Assembly (NCBI RefSeq): GCF_001718795.1
Contig: NZ_CP013437.1
Span: 833,685-897,684, forward strand
Reading direction: 5' to 3'
DNA length: 64,000 bases
Source of the DNA: Burkholderia latens
GTDB taxonomy: Bacteria > Pseudomonadota > Gammaproteobacteria > Burkholderiales > Burkholderiaceae
Positions 17,581-26,249 of the stretch are shown here, piece after piece. The notes under the pieces were generated by a model. It searched no databases and was not told the origin of the DNA. It saw only the letters and a list, made by a program, of their open reading frames with translations. Position 1 is the first letter of the stretch; each line of letters opens with the position of its first letter. Position numbers and translations under genes: made by a program.

Positions 17581-19095
17581 TTAGCCGCGGGCGGGCGTGG
17601 GAGCGGGCGTCGCCGCAGCTGGCGCGGTGCCGGCCGCGCGCAGTGGCGGCGTGTCGTGGGCAGCGGTCGCGGATGCCGGCTGCGCAGCCGTTGTGGTCTG
17701 CGCGGCCTGCGTGATCCGCGCGGATGAAGCGGATGACGCAGACGAAGCAGACGAAGCGGACGAAGCAGACGAAGCGGACGAAGTCGCCGGAACCGGCGAA
17801 GTGCCAACCGGTGTCGCCTCGCGCGCGGTCGCCACGATCTTCACGGCCTCGCCGGCCGTGATCGCATCGCCCGGGTTGTCTATCACGCGATCGTTGGCCG
17901 CGAGCCCGGCGACGATCTCCACGCGCGTGCCGAAATCGCGCCCGATCTGAACGGTTTTCAGCACGGTTCTGCCGTTCGCGCCGACGGTCGCGACCGTCAC
18001 GCCGTTCGGGCGGAACAGCAGCGCGCTGACCGGCAGTTCGAGCGCCGGCGCCGCGCTCGGCACGACGAGATGCGCCTGCGCATACGCACCGGGCATCAAC
18101 GCGCCGTCGCGGTTGTCGACGTCGATCTCGACACGCAGCGTGCGCGTGACCGGGTCGATCGCGCCCGCGCTGCGCGCAACGCGCGCGGCAAAGCGCCGTC
18201 CCGGATATTGCGGGGTCGTCAGGTACACCTGCGTGCCGGTCGACACGCCGGCCGCGCTGTCCTGCGGCACGTCGACGAACACGCGCAGCGTGTCCGTCTG
18301 CTCCAGATGGAACAGTTCGCCGGACAGCCCGGGGCTGCCGGGCGTGCCGCCTGCCGTGACGAGCGTGCCGACGTCGACGTTGCGCGCGGTGATCACGCCG
18401 TCGAACGGTGCCGTGACGGACTCGTACGACACCAGTTCGGCAAGGTGCGCGACGTTCGCCTGCGCTGACGCGAGCATCGCGCGCTTTGCGTTCATGTCCG
18501 CGACTTTCGTGTCGGTGTCCTGCTGCGACACCGATTGCGTCTGCAGCATGTCCTGCCAGCGCTGTGCGGTGGATTTCGCATAGTCGTAATTCGCCTGCGC
18601 GCTGGCTTCGTCCGCCCGCGCCTGGCGCAACTGCGCATCGAGATCGGGCGCCGAAATCTGCGCGAGCGTCTGGCCGGCTTTCACGTGCGTGCCGAGATCG
18701 GCGCTCCAGTGCGCAATGTAGCCACTCGTGCGTGCGTAGATCGAAGCATCCGCATACGGCGCGACCGAGCCGGGCAGCGTCAGCGTCTGGTCGGCCGGTG
18801 CCACGCCGGGCGCGATGACCGACACCGGCAGCGCCTGCTGCACGGCCACCTGGGCACGCTGTGCGGCCCGCGCATCGATACGCGGCACGATGCCGAGCGC
18901 GAGCAGCGCGGCCGCGAGCGCGACGGCTGCGAGCGGCGCCGCGAGCTTGCGAGGGCGGCGTCCGGGCGGCGCGTCGCGTGCGGCGTCGCGGGCCGCATCG
19001 TGCGCCGTGGGCGGCACGGCCGCGGTGACGGTCGGCGTGACCGCAGTGGCCGCTTCGGCGGGCGGCGGGGCAACGGGTTCGATCGAGTCGTTCAT
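17581..19095 (-). CDS. RND efflux periplasmic adaptor (membrane fusion protein)
   Basis: 504 residues, longer than the usual 380-420. After a cytoplasmic Ala/Pro-rich start and one anchoring helix (about 58-75) come the split lipoyl domain (VAPYADASIYARTSGYIAHW...AGQTLAQISAPDLDAQLRQA), an alpha-hairpin, the second lipoyl half (SYESVTAPFDGVITARNVD) and beta-barrel domains. The final 70 or so residues are low-complexity, including repeated Ser-Ser-Ala triplets encoded by a 9-bp DNA repeat. It joins the pump at 19149-22397 to the outer-membrane channel. Start ATG 19095 is 53 bases after the pump stop. Confidence 0.92.
   Translation of the reverse strand: MNDSIEPVAPPPAEAATAVTPTVTAAVPPTAHDAARDAARDAPPGRRPRKLAAPLAAVALAAALLALGIVPRIDARAAQRAQVAVQQALPVSVIAPGVAPADQTLTLPGSVAPYADASIYARTSGYIAHWSADLGTHVKAGQTLAQISAPDLDAQLRQARADEASAQANYDYAKSTAQRWQDMLQTQSVSQQDTDTKVADMNAKRAMLASAQANVAHLAELVSYESVTAPFDGVITARNVDVGTLVTAGGTPGSPGLSGELFHLEQTDTLRVFVDVPQDSAAGVSTGTQVYLTTPQYPGRRFAARVARSAGAIDPVTRTLRVEIDVDNRDGALMPGAYAQAHLVVPSAAPALELPVSALLFRPNGVTVATVGANGRTVLKTVQIGRDFGTRVEIVAGLAANDRVIDNPGDAITAGEAVKIVATAREATPVGTSPVPATSSASSASSASSASSASSASSARITQAAQTTTAAQPASATAAHDTPPLRAAGTAPAAATPAPTPARG
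17720..17782. repeat. Seven tandem 9-bp units (GCGGACGAA-like) in the adaptor gene
   Basis: Seven consecutive 9-base units of the form GCRGAYGAM lie in the coding strand's complement and encode a run of Ser-Ser-Ala triplets near the C-terminus of the adaptor. The units differ only at third positions. Copy number could vary by slippage without shifting frame. Confidence 0.8.
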
Positions 19096-19148
19096 GATGG
19101 GTCCGGGGTCGGGCGATTCGAAGGATGGAAAGGGGCGGCTGTCCGCGC

Positions 19149-22100
19149 TCAACCCAGCGCAGGCGTGTCGGGCGCGTGCTGCGGGCGCTGCGCGGCCGCA
19201 GCGTCGCGGCGCCGCGCGAGCCATGCGTGGACGAAACCGAACAGCACCGGGACGAACAGCAGCGTCGAGCACGTGCCGAACGCAAGCCCGCCGATCACCG
19301 CGCGGCCGAGCGGCGCGTTCTGCTCGCCGCCGTCGCCGAGGCCGAGCGCCATCGGCAGCATGCCGATCAGCATCGCGAGCGCGGTCATCACGACCGGCCG
19401 GAAGCGGCTGAAGCCTGCGTCGAGCGCGGCCTGCCACGGCGGCGCGCCGCCGGCAAGCAGTTCGCGCGCCGCGTTCACGACGAGGATGCTGTTCGCGGTC
19501 GCGATGCCGATGCACAGGATCGTGCCGGTCAGCGCGGGCACCGACAGCGTGGTGCGCGTGACGAACAGCATCCATGCGATACCGGCGAGCGATGCCGGCA
19601 GCCCGCCGACGATCACGAGCGGATCGAGCCACGACTGGAAATTGACGACCATCAGCAGGTAGACGAGCGCGATCGCGAGCACGAGGCCGCCGAGCAGCCC
19701 GGCGAACGACTCGTGCATCGCCTGCACCTGGCCGCGCAGCACGATCGACGAACCGGGCGGCAGTTGCGCGCGCGCGGCGTCGACGAGCTTCGTCACGTCG
19801 GCGGTGACGCCGCCCAGGTCGCGCCCCTGCACCGACGCGAAGATGTCGAGCACCGGCTGCACGTTGTAGTGCGATACCACCGCCTGCTGCGTCGAGCGCG
19901 AGAACGTGCCGAGCGAGCCGAGCAGGTTCTGCGCGGGCGCGCCCGCGGCCGGGCCGCCGGCCGGCGTCTGCGGCCAGTGCGCGGTGCCGTCGGGCAGCGG
20001 CACGTTCGCGAGCGACTGCAGCGAATTCACCGTGTATTGCGGCGTCTGCACGAGCACCGGATAGCTGACGCCATTGCGCGGATCGAGCCAGAAGTTCGGC
20101 GTCGTCTGCGAACTGCCGGACAGCGCGATCAGCAGGTTCTGCGCGACGTCGCGTTGCTCGAGCCCGGCCTGGATCGCTTTCGTGCGGTCCACGTTCACGT
20201 TGATCGCCGGTTCGTCGCCGGGCTGCTGGATGCGCGCGTCGACGAGCCCGCGCACGCCGCGCAGTTTCGCGAGCAGCGCGTTCGCGACCGCGCGGTTCTG
20301 GTCGAGCTTGTTGCCGACGATCTGGATGTCGATCGGCGCGGGCAACCCGAAGTTGAGGATCTGGCTGACGATGTCGGCCGGCAGGAATGCGAACGTCACG
20401 CCGGGGAACGATTGTGCGAGCACGTTGCGCAGTTTCGCGACGTACGCGGCCGTTGACGCGTGGCCCGCCTTCAGCGTGACGAGCACGTCGGCGTCCTCGG
20501 TGCCGATCGGGTCTGACGAGTCGTACGTGAGGTTGATGCCGCTCACCGGCACGCCGATGTTGTCCAGCACGCCGGCGAGTTCGTTCGCCGGAATCACGGT
20601 GCGGATCTTCGCCTCGACTTCGTCGGTCAGCCGCGCGGTTTGCTCGATCCGCGTGCCGGTCGGCGCGCGCAGGTGCAGGCGGATCTCGCCGGTGTCGACC
20701 GACGGGAAGAAGTCCTGGCCGGCGAACGCGTAGAGGCCGGTCGATGCGATGCACGCGAGCAGGAACGCGGCCGCGAAGCGCCGGCGGCGCGCGATCGCCG
20801 CCGACAGCAGCGCACGATAGCGCAGCCGCACGGCCTCGAAGCGATGCTCGAACGCGGCCTGGAAGCGTGCCAGGTGCACGAGCGGCGCCAATACGCCGCG
20901 CGCCGGCCGGCTTTGCCCTTTCGCGCGCATCAGCGCCATCGCGAGCGTCGGCACGAGCGTGCGCGAGAAGAAGTACGACGCGATCATCGCGAAGATCACC
21001 GCCTCTGCGAGCGGTACGAACAGATAGCGCGCGACGCCGGTGAGCAGGAACATCGGCACGAACACGATGCAGATCGACAGCGTCGACACGAACGTCGGCA
21101 CCGCGATTTCTCCGGAGCCGGTGAGGATCGCGTCCTCCAGCGGCGCACCCAGCTCGAGATGATGAGTGATGTTCTCGATCGCGACGGTCGCGTCGTCAAC
21201 GAGGATCCCGACCGCGAGCGCGAGCCCGCCGAGCGTCATGATGTTGATGGTCTGGCCGAGCGCGGACAGCGCGAGCAGCGACGTGAGCACCGCGAGCGGG
21301 ATCGTGATCGCAATGATCAGCGTCGCGCGCCAGCTGCCGAGAAACAGCAGGATCATCAGCGCGGTCAGGCACGCGGCGATCAGCGCTTCGCGCACGACCC
21401 CCTGGACCGCCGACTTCACGAACACCGACTGATCGTCGAGCGGCGTAATGTGCAGCGCCTTCGGCAGCCCGGCCGCGATTTTCGGCAGCATCGCCTTCAC
21501 CTGGTCGATGATCGTCAGCGTCGACGCGCTGCCGGTCTTCTCGACCGTCAGCAGCGCCGCGCGCTTGCCGTCCGCGCGCACGATGTTGGTCTGCGGCGCG
21601 TAGCCGTCGCGAACGTGCGCGACGTCGCGCACGTATACGACGTTGCCGCCGATCGTCTTCACCGGCAGGTCGTTCAGCGCGGCGACCGTTTGCGTGCTGC
21701 CGTTCATCTGCACGTTGTATTCGTGCGTACCGATCTTCGCGGTGCCGCCCGGCAGGATCAGGTTCTGCGCGTTGATCGCATTCACGACGTCGATCGGTGC
21801 GAGCCCCTTTGCCTGCAGCGCGCGCGTATCGAGATCGACGACGATCTGGCGGATCTTGCCGCCGAACGGCAACGGCACCGCCGCGCCCTGGACGGTCGCG
21901 AGCTGCGTGCGGATGAAGCTGTTGCCGAGGTCGTACAGCTGCTGCTCGGGGAGCGTGTCGCTCGACAGCCCGAGCTGCAGGATCGGCACCGTCGACGCGT
22001 TGTACGTGATGATGTTCGGCGGCAGCGTGCCGGGCGGCAGGATGCGCAGGATCGACGCGGCGTTGCTCGCGGCTTCGGCGATCGCGCGATTGATGTCGGC

Positions 22101-22397
22101 GCCCGGATGGAAGAAGATCTTCACGACCGACACGCCGTTCAGCGACTGCGATTCGATATGCTCGATATCGTCGACGTCGGACGTAAGCGCGCGCTCGTAG
22201 TTCGACGTGATCCGCTTGGCCATGTCTTCCGCGGAGAAGCCGTTGTACGACCACACGATGCTGACGACCGGAATGTTGATGTTCGGGAAGATGTCGGTCG
22301 GCGTGCGCAGCAGCGCGAGCGGTCCCGCGATGAAGATCAGCAGCGCGAGTACGACGAACGTGTAGGGCCTGCGTAATGCCAGCCGGACGATCCACAT
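19149..22397 (-). CDS. RND-family inner-membrane efflux pump
   Basis: 1082 residues with the RND layout: a first helix at about 10-30, a large periplasmic loop, helices 2-6 (about 335-480), a second loop and helices 8-12. The proton-relay pair Asp401-Asp402 (GILVDDATVAIENI) is present as in AcrB Asp407/408. At the position of AcrB Lys940 this protein has Ala968 (GIATANSILVV). It does not have the CusA-type GAMVDAAIVMIENA motif, so it is not a canonical copper/silver pump. It leads the operon pump-adaptor-channel. A GATTAC-N6-GTTATC box lies 93 bases upstream of its ATG. Confidence 0.93.
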   Translation of the reverse strand: MWIVRLALRRPYTFVVLALLIFIAGPLALLRTPTDIFPNINIPVVSIVWSYNGFSAEDMAKRITSNYERALTSDVDDIEHIESQSLNGVSVVKIFFHPGADINRAIAEAASNAASILRILPPGTLPPNIITYNASTVPILQLGLSSDTLPEQQLYDLGNSFIRTQLATVQGAAVPLPFGGKIRQIVVDLDTRALQAKGLAPIDVVNAINAQNLILPGGTAKIGTHEYNVQMNGSTQTVAALNDLPVKTIGGNVVYVRDVAHVRDGYAPQTNIVRADGKRAALLTVEKTGSASTLTIIDQVKAMLPKIAAGLPKALHITPLDDQSVFVKSAVQGVVREALIAACLTALMILLFLGSWRATLIIAITIPLAVLTSLLALSALGQTINIMTLGGLALAVGILVDDATVAIENITHHLELGAPLEDAILTGSGEIAVPTFVSTLSICIVFVPMFLLTGVARYLFVPLAEAVIFAMIASYFFSRTLVPTLAMALMRAKGQSRPARGVLAPLVHLARFQAAFEHRFEAVRLRYRALLSAAIARRRRFAAAFLLACIASTGLYAFAGQDFFPSVDTGEIRLHLRAPTGTRIEQTARLTDEVEAKIRTVIPANELAGVLDNIGVPVSGINLTYDSSDPIGTEDADVLVTLKAGHASTAAYVAKLRNVLAQSFPGVTFAFLPADIVSQILNFGLPAPIDIQIVGNKLDQNRAVANALLAKLRGVRGLVDARIQQPGDEPAINVNVDRTKAIQAGLEQRDVAQNLLIALSGSSQTTPNFWLDPRNGVSYPVLVQTPQYTVNSLQSLANVPLPDGTAHWPQTPAGGPAAGAPAQNLLGSLGTFSRSTQQAVVSHYNVQPVLDIFASVQGRDLGGVTADVTKLVDAARAQLPPGSSIVLRGQVQAMHESFAGLLGGLVLAIALVYLLMVVNFQSWLDPLVIVGGLPASLAGIAWMLFVTRTTLSVPALTGTILCIGIATANSILVVNAARELLAGGAPPWQAALDAGFSRFRPVVMTALAMLIGMLPMALGLGDGGEQNAPLGRAVIGGLAFGTCSTLLFVPVLFGFVHAWLARRRDAAAAQRPQHAPDTPALG

Positions 22398-22489
22398 GAT
22401 GGTGCTCCTCGAAGCAGGGCATGGATGCCGCGTGCGATGCGGCGAGCATGCAGTCTGCCGGCGTGGCGTTGACCCGATCCTGACCCGAG

Positions 22490-22507
22490 GATTACGAAGT
22501 CGTTATC
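22490..22507. promoter_or_regulatory. GATTAC-N6-GTTATC box upstream of the RND operon
   Basis: On the minus strand it reads GATAAC-GACTTC-GTAATC, the same outer halves as the box before the first DUF4148 gene and one base off the perfect palindrome before the response regulator. It is 93 bases from the pump ATG and also lies between the pump and the divergent MEKHLA gene, so it could affect both. Confidence 0.6.
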
Positions 22508-22667
22508 TGCGAGGGCCGGGCGGTGTCGGCCGTGCCCCGGGCGGCGCATCGCGATGCGGTCCGTCGCTCCCGTCGCCGCGGTGCACGGTGCGCCGCTTCG
22601 TCCATATAATGTCCGGCGGAAATTCCGTGCACCGTCGCGTATCTCGCCGATTTCAGGAGCTGGGCCG

Positions 22668-23135
22668 ATGTCGTTGTCCACCGATGCAAACTTCTTCCGC
22701 CTTCTTGCCGATTCCTACCGCCGGCTTGTGAACCGCCCGCTCGTTCCCGACGGCATGAGCCCATCCGAAGGCGCGGCGTGGCTGTACGAAAGTGCGCCGT
22801 TCGGCGTCCTTGCGCACGATACGTCGGCCGATCCGGTATTCGTGTACGGCAACAAGCGCGCGCAGGCGATTTTCGGATACGACTGGAATGAATTGACGGC
22901 ATTGCCGTCCCGGCTGTCGGCGCAGCCAATGGAGCGGCACGAGCGCCAGGTGTTTCTCGACAAGGTGATGCGGGACGGTTTCGTATCCGAATACCGCGGC
23001 GTGCGGGTGACAAAGTCCGGCAAGCGCTTCCGCATCGAGCGCGCGACCGTGTGGCAGCTCACGGACGCAGACGGAACCGTGCACGGCCAGGCCGCGATGA
23101 TTCCGGAAGCGAGGCCGCTCGACGCGTCCGAATGA
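22668..23135 (+). CDS. MEKHLA/PAS-domain protein
   Basis: 155 residues, a single PAS-like MEKHLA domain: WLYESAPFGVLAHDTSADPVFVYGNKRAQAIFGYDWNELTALPSRLSA, followed by ERxxRQxFLDKV and KSGKRFRIERATVWQL. No output domain is attached. An AGGAG SD lies 9 bases before the ATG. It is divergent from the RND operon, with the shared 270-base intergenic region holding a response-regulator box. It could be a small cytoplasmic ligand sensor; its partner is unknown. Confidence 0.82.
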   Translation: MSLSTDANFFRLLADSYRRLVNRPLVPDGMSPSEGAAWLYESAPFGVLAHDTSADPVFVYGNKRAQAIFGYDWNELTALPSRLSAQPMERHERQVFLDKVMRDGFVSEYRGVRVTKSGKRFRIERATVWQLTDADGTVHGQAAMIPEARPLDASE

Positions 23136-23180
23136 ACGCGACGATCGACCGGCATGGCGGTGTATCCGGCGAGCCGGCCG

Positions 23181-23198
23181 GATAACAAAACCGTAATC
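23181..23198. promoter_or_regulatory. GATAAC-N6-GTAATC box upstream of DUF4148 gene 1
   Basis: Spacer AAAACC. Outer halves match the response-regulator box at 13823 with one base difference. It lies 125 bases before the DUF4148 ATG, exactly the same distance as the box before the second DUF4148 gene. Confidence 0.6.
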
Positions 23199-23439
23199 GA
23201 AGCCTCACCTTCAGGAAAGCGCGCGAATCGCAGAATGGACTCAACTCCTCATCGCATCGATGCGGAGCGGATGTCCGGCCTGATCTGCGGACGCAAACAT
23301 GCCATCTTGTGAGGTGAACATCATGAACAACCTGATTCGTGCAGTCCTGCTGTCATGTGCGCTGAGCGCACCGATCGCCGCATTTGCGCAAACCGCCGAC
23401 CATGCGGTTACGCGTGCCGATGTGCGCGCCGATCTCGTC
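23181..23439 (+). repeat. Direct repeat, copy 1 (promoter, leader and signal peptide of DUF4148 gene)
   Basis: About 259 bases that are nearly identical to 27055-27313, in the same orientation and about 3.9 kb apart. The conserved block runs from the regulatory box through an untranslated leader (long identical run around GCGGAGCGGATGTCCGGCCT) to codon 39 of the DUF4148 gene. The two copies then diverge. Confidence 0.9.
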
Positions 23440-23637
23440 CGGGTCGAGAAGGCGGGCTATCGTCCGGCCGGCAGCGATCCGTACTATCCCGACGACATCC
23501 AGGCCGCGGAAGCGAAGGTCGCCGCGCAGCAATCGCAATCGGCCGCCGCACGGCCCGGCATCGCAGCCAACGCCGCCACGCCGTCGTTTGCATCGCTCGC
23601 GTCGCTCGACACGCAGCAGCTGTACGAGCATCACTGA
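23323..23637 (+). CDS. DUF4148 small secreted protein (copy 1)
   Basis: 104 residues. A clear signal peptide (MNNLIRAVLLSCALSAPIAAFAQ, cleavage near residue 22) is followed by TRADVRADLVRVEKAGYRP, the recognisable DUF4148 core in which short Burkholderiales periplasmic proteins carry an alternating charged helix. The rest is Ala/Gln-rich and probably disordered. GAGGTG precedes the ATG. It sits under a presumed metal-responsive box and has a duplicate at 27197. Function unknown for the family. Confidence 0.88.
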   Translation: MNNLIRAVLLSCALSAPIAAFAQTADHAVTRADVRADLVRVEKAGYRPAGSDPYYPDDIQAAEAKVAAQQSQSAAARPGIAANAATPSFASLASLDTQQLYEHH

Positions 23638-24019
23638 GCGCGGTTCGCGACCGCCGCCCGCGGCCGGACGGCGGCTCGCCCAACGGCGTACATGCCGCAG
23701 CCAGTCAGCCTTGATCCGCGTCGAACTCACGACCGGAATGCGAATTTGAACCGGTCCCCGTTCGCATCCGCGCATCGGAAGGGGCGGCGCCGGATGAACC
23801 AGCCAGTTAATTTGGTGCGCCGGCGCGCGCTGCGAGGGCAACCGCTAACGCCGGCCCCGGCGCACGCACCGAAATGGGGAATGCGGTTCCCGGGAGTTTT
23901 CGTCCGGGCGCCGTGCCGCACGCGTTTCACCGCAATGGCCCGGTTCTTGCTGGAGTGATCCCGGCCGCGCAATCGTTGCGCGCTGCCCGAAGACGACACC
24001 CAGACAAGGAAGATTCACC
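23638..24019. other. Intergenic region without recognisable gene
   Basis: 382 bases between the DUF4148 gene and the ABC binding-protein gene. Open frames here have no similarity I recognise and poor start contexts. It should contain the promoter of the amino-acid ABC operon. I find no clear operator, terminator T-run or riboswitch-like structure. Confidence 0.5.
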
Positions 24020-24826
24020 GTGAGCCCGACGACCCGACCGTTCCTCCGACGCAGCTGGCTGGCTGCGTTGCTCGCTGCACCCGTGATGGCGCTGCTTGCC
24101 GCCGCGCCGGCCCATGCCGACGCGCTCGACACCATCGCGAAAAGCGGCACGCTGCGCGTCGCGGTGCCCGAGGACTATCCGCCTTTCGGCTCGGTCGGCA
24201 CGGACATGCAGCCGCAAGGCTACGACATCGACATGGCCGGAGTGCTCGCCAAGGCGCTCGGCGTCAAGCTGAAGCTGGTGCCCGTGAACAGCGCGAACCG
24301 GATTCCGTACCTGACGACCAACAAGGTCGACATGGTGATCTCGTCGCTCGGCAAGACGCCGGAGCGCGAGAAAGTCATCGATTTCTCGACCGCGTACGCA
24401 CCGTATTTCCAGGGCGTGTTCGGGCCGTCCGACGTGAAGGTGAGCACGCCCGCCGATCTGACCGGCAAGACGGTCGGCGCGACGCGCGGCGCGCTCGAGG
24501 AGATCGCGCTGTCGCAACTCGCGCCGAATGCGACGATCAAGCGCTTCGAGGACAACAACGCGACGATCCAGGCGTTCCTGTCGGGACAAGTGCAATTGAT
24601 CGCGGCCGGCAACATCGTTGCGGCGGCGATTCTTGCGAAGAATCCGCCGCGCCGCCCCGAGGTCAAGTTCGTGATCAAGAATTCGCCGTGCTTCGTCGGC
24701 GTCAACAAGAACGAACCGCGCCTGCTCGCGAAGATCGACGATGCGATCGCCCATGCGAAGCAGGACGGCACGCTCGGCGAAATGTCGCGAAAGTGGCTCG
24801 GCCAGCCGTTGCCGGCCGGGCTGTGA
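24020..24826 (+). CDS. ABC transporter substrate-binding protein, polar amino acid type
   Basis: 268 residues from GTG 24020, with AAGGAAGA about 9 bases before it. The Sec signal peptide ends near residue 33 (PAHA-DALD). The mature part is a family-3 solute-binding protein: GTLRVAVPEDYPPFGSVG, then GYDIDMAGVLAKALGVKLKLV, IPYLTTNKVDMVISSLGKTPEREKVIDFS and the C-terminal DGTLGEMSRKWLGQPLP. Two permeases and an ATPase follow. The ligand is a polar amino acid or related small molecule; the exact one cannot be read. Confidence 0.9.
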   Translation: MSPTTRPFLRRSWLAALLAAPVMALLAAAPAHADALDTIAKSGTLRVAVPEDYPPFGSVGTDMQPQGYDIDMAGVLAKALGVKLKLVPVNSANRIPYLTTNKVDMVISSLGKTPEREKVIDFSTAYAPYFQGVFGPSDVKVSTPADLTGKTVGATRGALEEIALSQLAPNATIKRFEDNNATIQAFLSGQVQLIAAGNIVAAAILAKNPPRRPEVKFVIKNSPCFVGVNKNEPRLLAKIDDAIAHAKQDGTLGEMSRKWLGQPLPAGL

Positions 24827-24844
24827 CGTATCGCGGCGCTGCCT

Positions 24845-24885
24845 GACACGTCGCCGCGGCCCGCATGCCGGGCGCGGCGCGTGTC
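24845..24885 (+). other. Intercistronic hairpin after the binding-protein gene
   Basis: Long imperfect inverted repeat beginning GACACG and ending CGTGTC with a small CATGC loop, between the binding-protein stop and the first permease. There is no T-run. Such structures often protect the upstream message and keep the binding protein more abundant than the permeases. Confidence 0.5.
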
Positions 24886-24915
24886 GTTGTCCGACTCTGA
24901 ATTTATCCGCTTCCC

Positions 24916-25602
24916 ATGAGCTACCAGCTTCAATTCGGCGAACTTGCCGATTACGCCGGCGTGTTCGCGAGCGGCGCGGCGATCACGCTCGCGCTGACCG
25001 CGGTCGCGACCGTGCTCGGCGTGGCGCTCGGCGTGCTCGGTGCGGCCGCGTACAGCGCCGACGCGCGCGCGGCCGTGCGCGTGCGCCCGCTGATCGGCGC
25101 ATACGTCGAGGCGATTCGCAACACGCCGTTCGTCGTCCAGCTGTTTTTCATCTTCTTCGGCTTGCCGGCGCTCGGCGTGCACATCGGCGAATACACGGCC
25201 GCGATCCTCGCGATGACGCTCAATCTCGGCGCGTACTCGGTCGAGATCGTGCGCGCGGGCGTGGCCGCCGTGCCGAAGGGGCATCTGGAAGCGGCGTCCG
25301 CGCTGGCGATGTCCCGCGCGCAGATGCTGCGTCACGTCGTGCTGCCGCAGGCGCTCGCGAAGGTGTTTCCCGCGCTGTCGAGCCAGATCGTGATCACGAT
25401 GCTCGGTTCGGCGGTCGTGTCGCAGATCTCGGTGGCCGACCTGACCTATGCGGCCGGCTACATCCAGTCGCGCAACTTCCGCGCGTTCGAAACGTATTTC
25501 GTGATCACGCTCGCGTATCTGGCGATGGCGCTGCTGCTGCGCGCCACGCTCGGCGCGATGGGGCGCCGCCTGTTTTCCCGCCGTGTGCGAGGTGCGCGAT
25601 GA
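24916..25602 (+). CDS. ABC transporter permease, polar amino acid type (1)
   Basis: 228 residues, HisM/HisQ-like. The first helix follows ADYAGVFASGAAITLALTAVATVLG. The EAIRNTPFVVQLFFIFFGLPALG segment is diagnostic of amino-acid permeases, and the EAA loop reads EAASALAMSRAQMLRHVVLPQAL. It overlaps the second permease by ATGA. With that protein it forms the heterodimeric channel. Confidence 0.92.
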   Translation: MSYQLQFGELADYAGVFASGAAITLALTAVATVLGVALGVLGAAAYSADARAAVRVRPLIGAYVEAIRNTPFVVQLFFIFFGLPALGVHIGEYTAAILAMTLNLGAYSVEIVRAGVAAVPKGHLEAASALAMSRAQMLRHVVLPQALAKVFPALSSQIVITMLGSAVVSQISVADLTYAAGYIQSRNFRAFETYFVITLAYLAMALLLRATLGAMGRRLFSRRVRGAR

Positions 25603-26249
25603 CCGATTTCACGTTCGCTCAGATTCTGTCGAACCTGCTGCTGGCCGCGCGCTGGACGATCGTGCTGTCGCTCGTGTCGTTCGTGACGGGCGGCCTTGTC
25701 GGGCTCGGGCTGCTCGTGATGCGCGTATCGAGCTCGAAGGTGCTGCGCGGCGCCGCGAAGCTCTATATCGAAGTGTTCCAGGGCACGCCTTTGCTGATGC
25801 AGCTGTTCATCGTGTTCTTCGGCCTGCCGCTCGTCGGGCTCGACGTTTCGCCGTGGGTCGCGGCCACTGCCGGGCTCACGTTCTTCACCAGCGCGTATCT
25901 TGCCGAGATCTGGCGCGGCTGCGTCGACGCGGTGCCGAAAGGGCAATGGGAAGCGTCGGCGAGCCTCGCGATGAGTTATGTCGAGCAGCTGCGGCACGTG
26001 ATCCTGCCGCAGGCCGCGCGCATCGCGATCGCGCCGACCGTCGGCTTCGGCGTGCAGGCCGTGAAGGATACGGCGCTGGTGTCGATCATCGGTTTCACCG
26101 AGCTGACGAAGGCCGGCATCGCGATCTCGAACGCGACGTTCCGGCCGTTCGTCGTGTACGGCCTTGTCGCGCTGATCTATTTCGCGCTCTGTTATCCGCT
26201 TACCCGTTATGCGCGCACGTTGCAAAGGAGATGGCATGCCGCTCGTTGA
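25599..26249 (+). CDS. ABC transporter permease, polar amino acid type (2)
   Basis: 216 residues, paralogous to the preceding permease: EVFQGTPLLMQLFIVFFGLPLVG and EAA loop EASASLAMSYVEQLRHVILPQAA. The start overlaps the previous stop (ATGA). The end overlaps the ATPase start by 14 bases, where the AAAGGAG serving the ATPase lies inside this gene's last codons. Confidence 0.92.
   Translation: MTDFTFAQILSNLLLAARWTIVLSLVSFVTGGLVGLGLLVMRVSSSKVLRGAAKLYIEVFQGTPLLMQLFIVFFGLPLVGLDVSPWVAATAGLTFFTSAYLAEIWRGCVDAVPKGQWEASASLAMSYVEQLRHVILPQAARIAIAPTVGFGVQAVKDTALVSIIGFTELTKAGIAISNATFRPFVVYGLVALIYFALCYPLTRYARTLQRRWHAAR

Noticed and set aside
19149..22397. CusA-type copper/silver pump
   Set aside because: The helix-4 motif is GILVDDATVAIENI (drug-type Asp pair), not the CusA form, and no methionine pathway signature was seen.
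23692..23958. 88-codon ORF in the gap after DUF4148 gene 1
   Set aside because: No SD, no signal or domain, Arg/Pro-rich composition typical of chance frames in this DNA.
24845..24885. Hairpin after the amino-acid binding protein as an intrinsic terminator
   Set aside because: There is no T-run, so it is listed only as an intercistronic structure.
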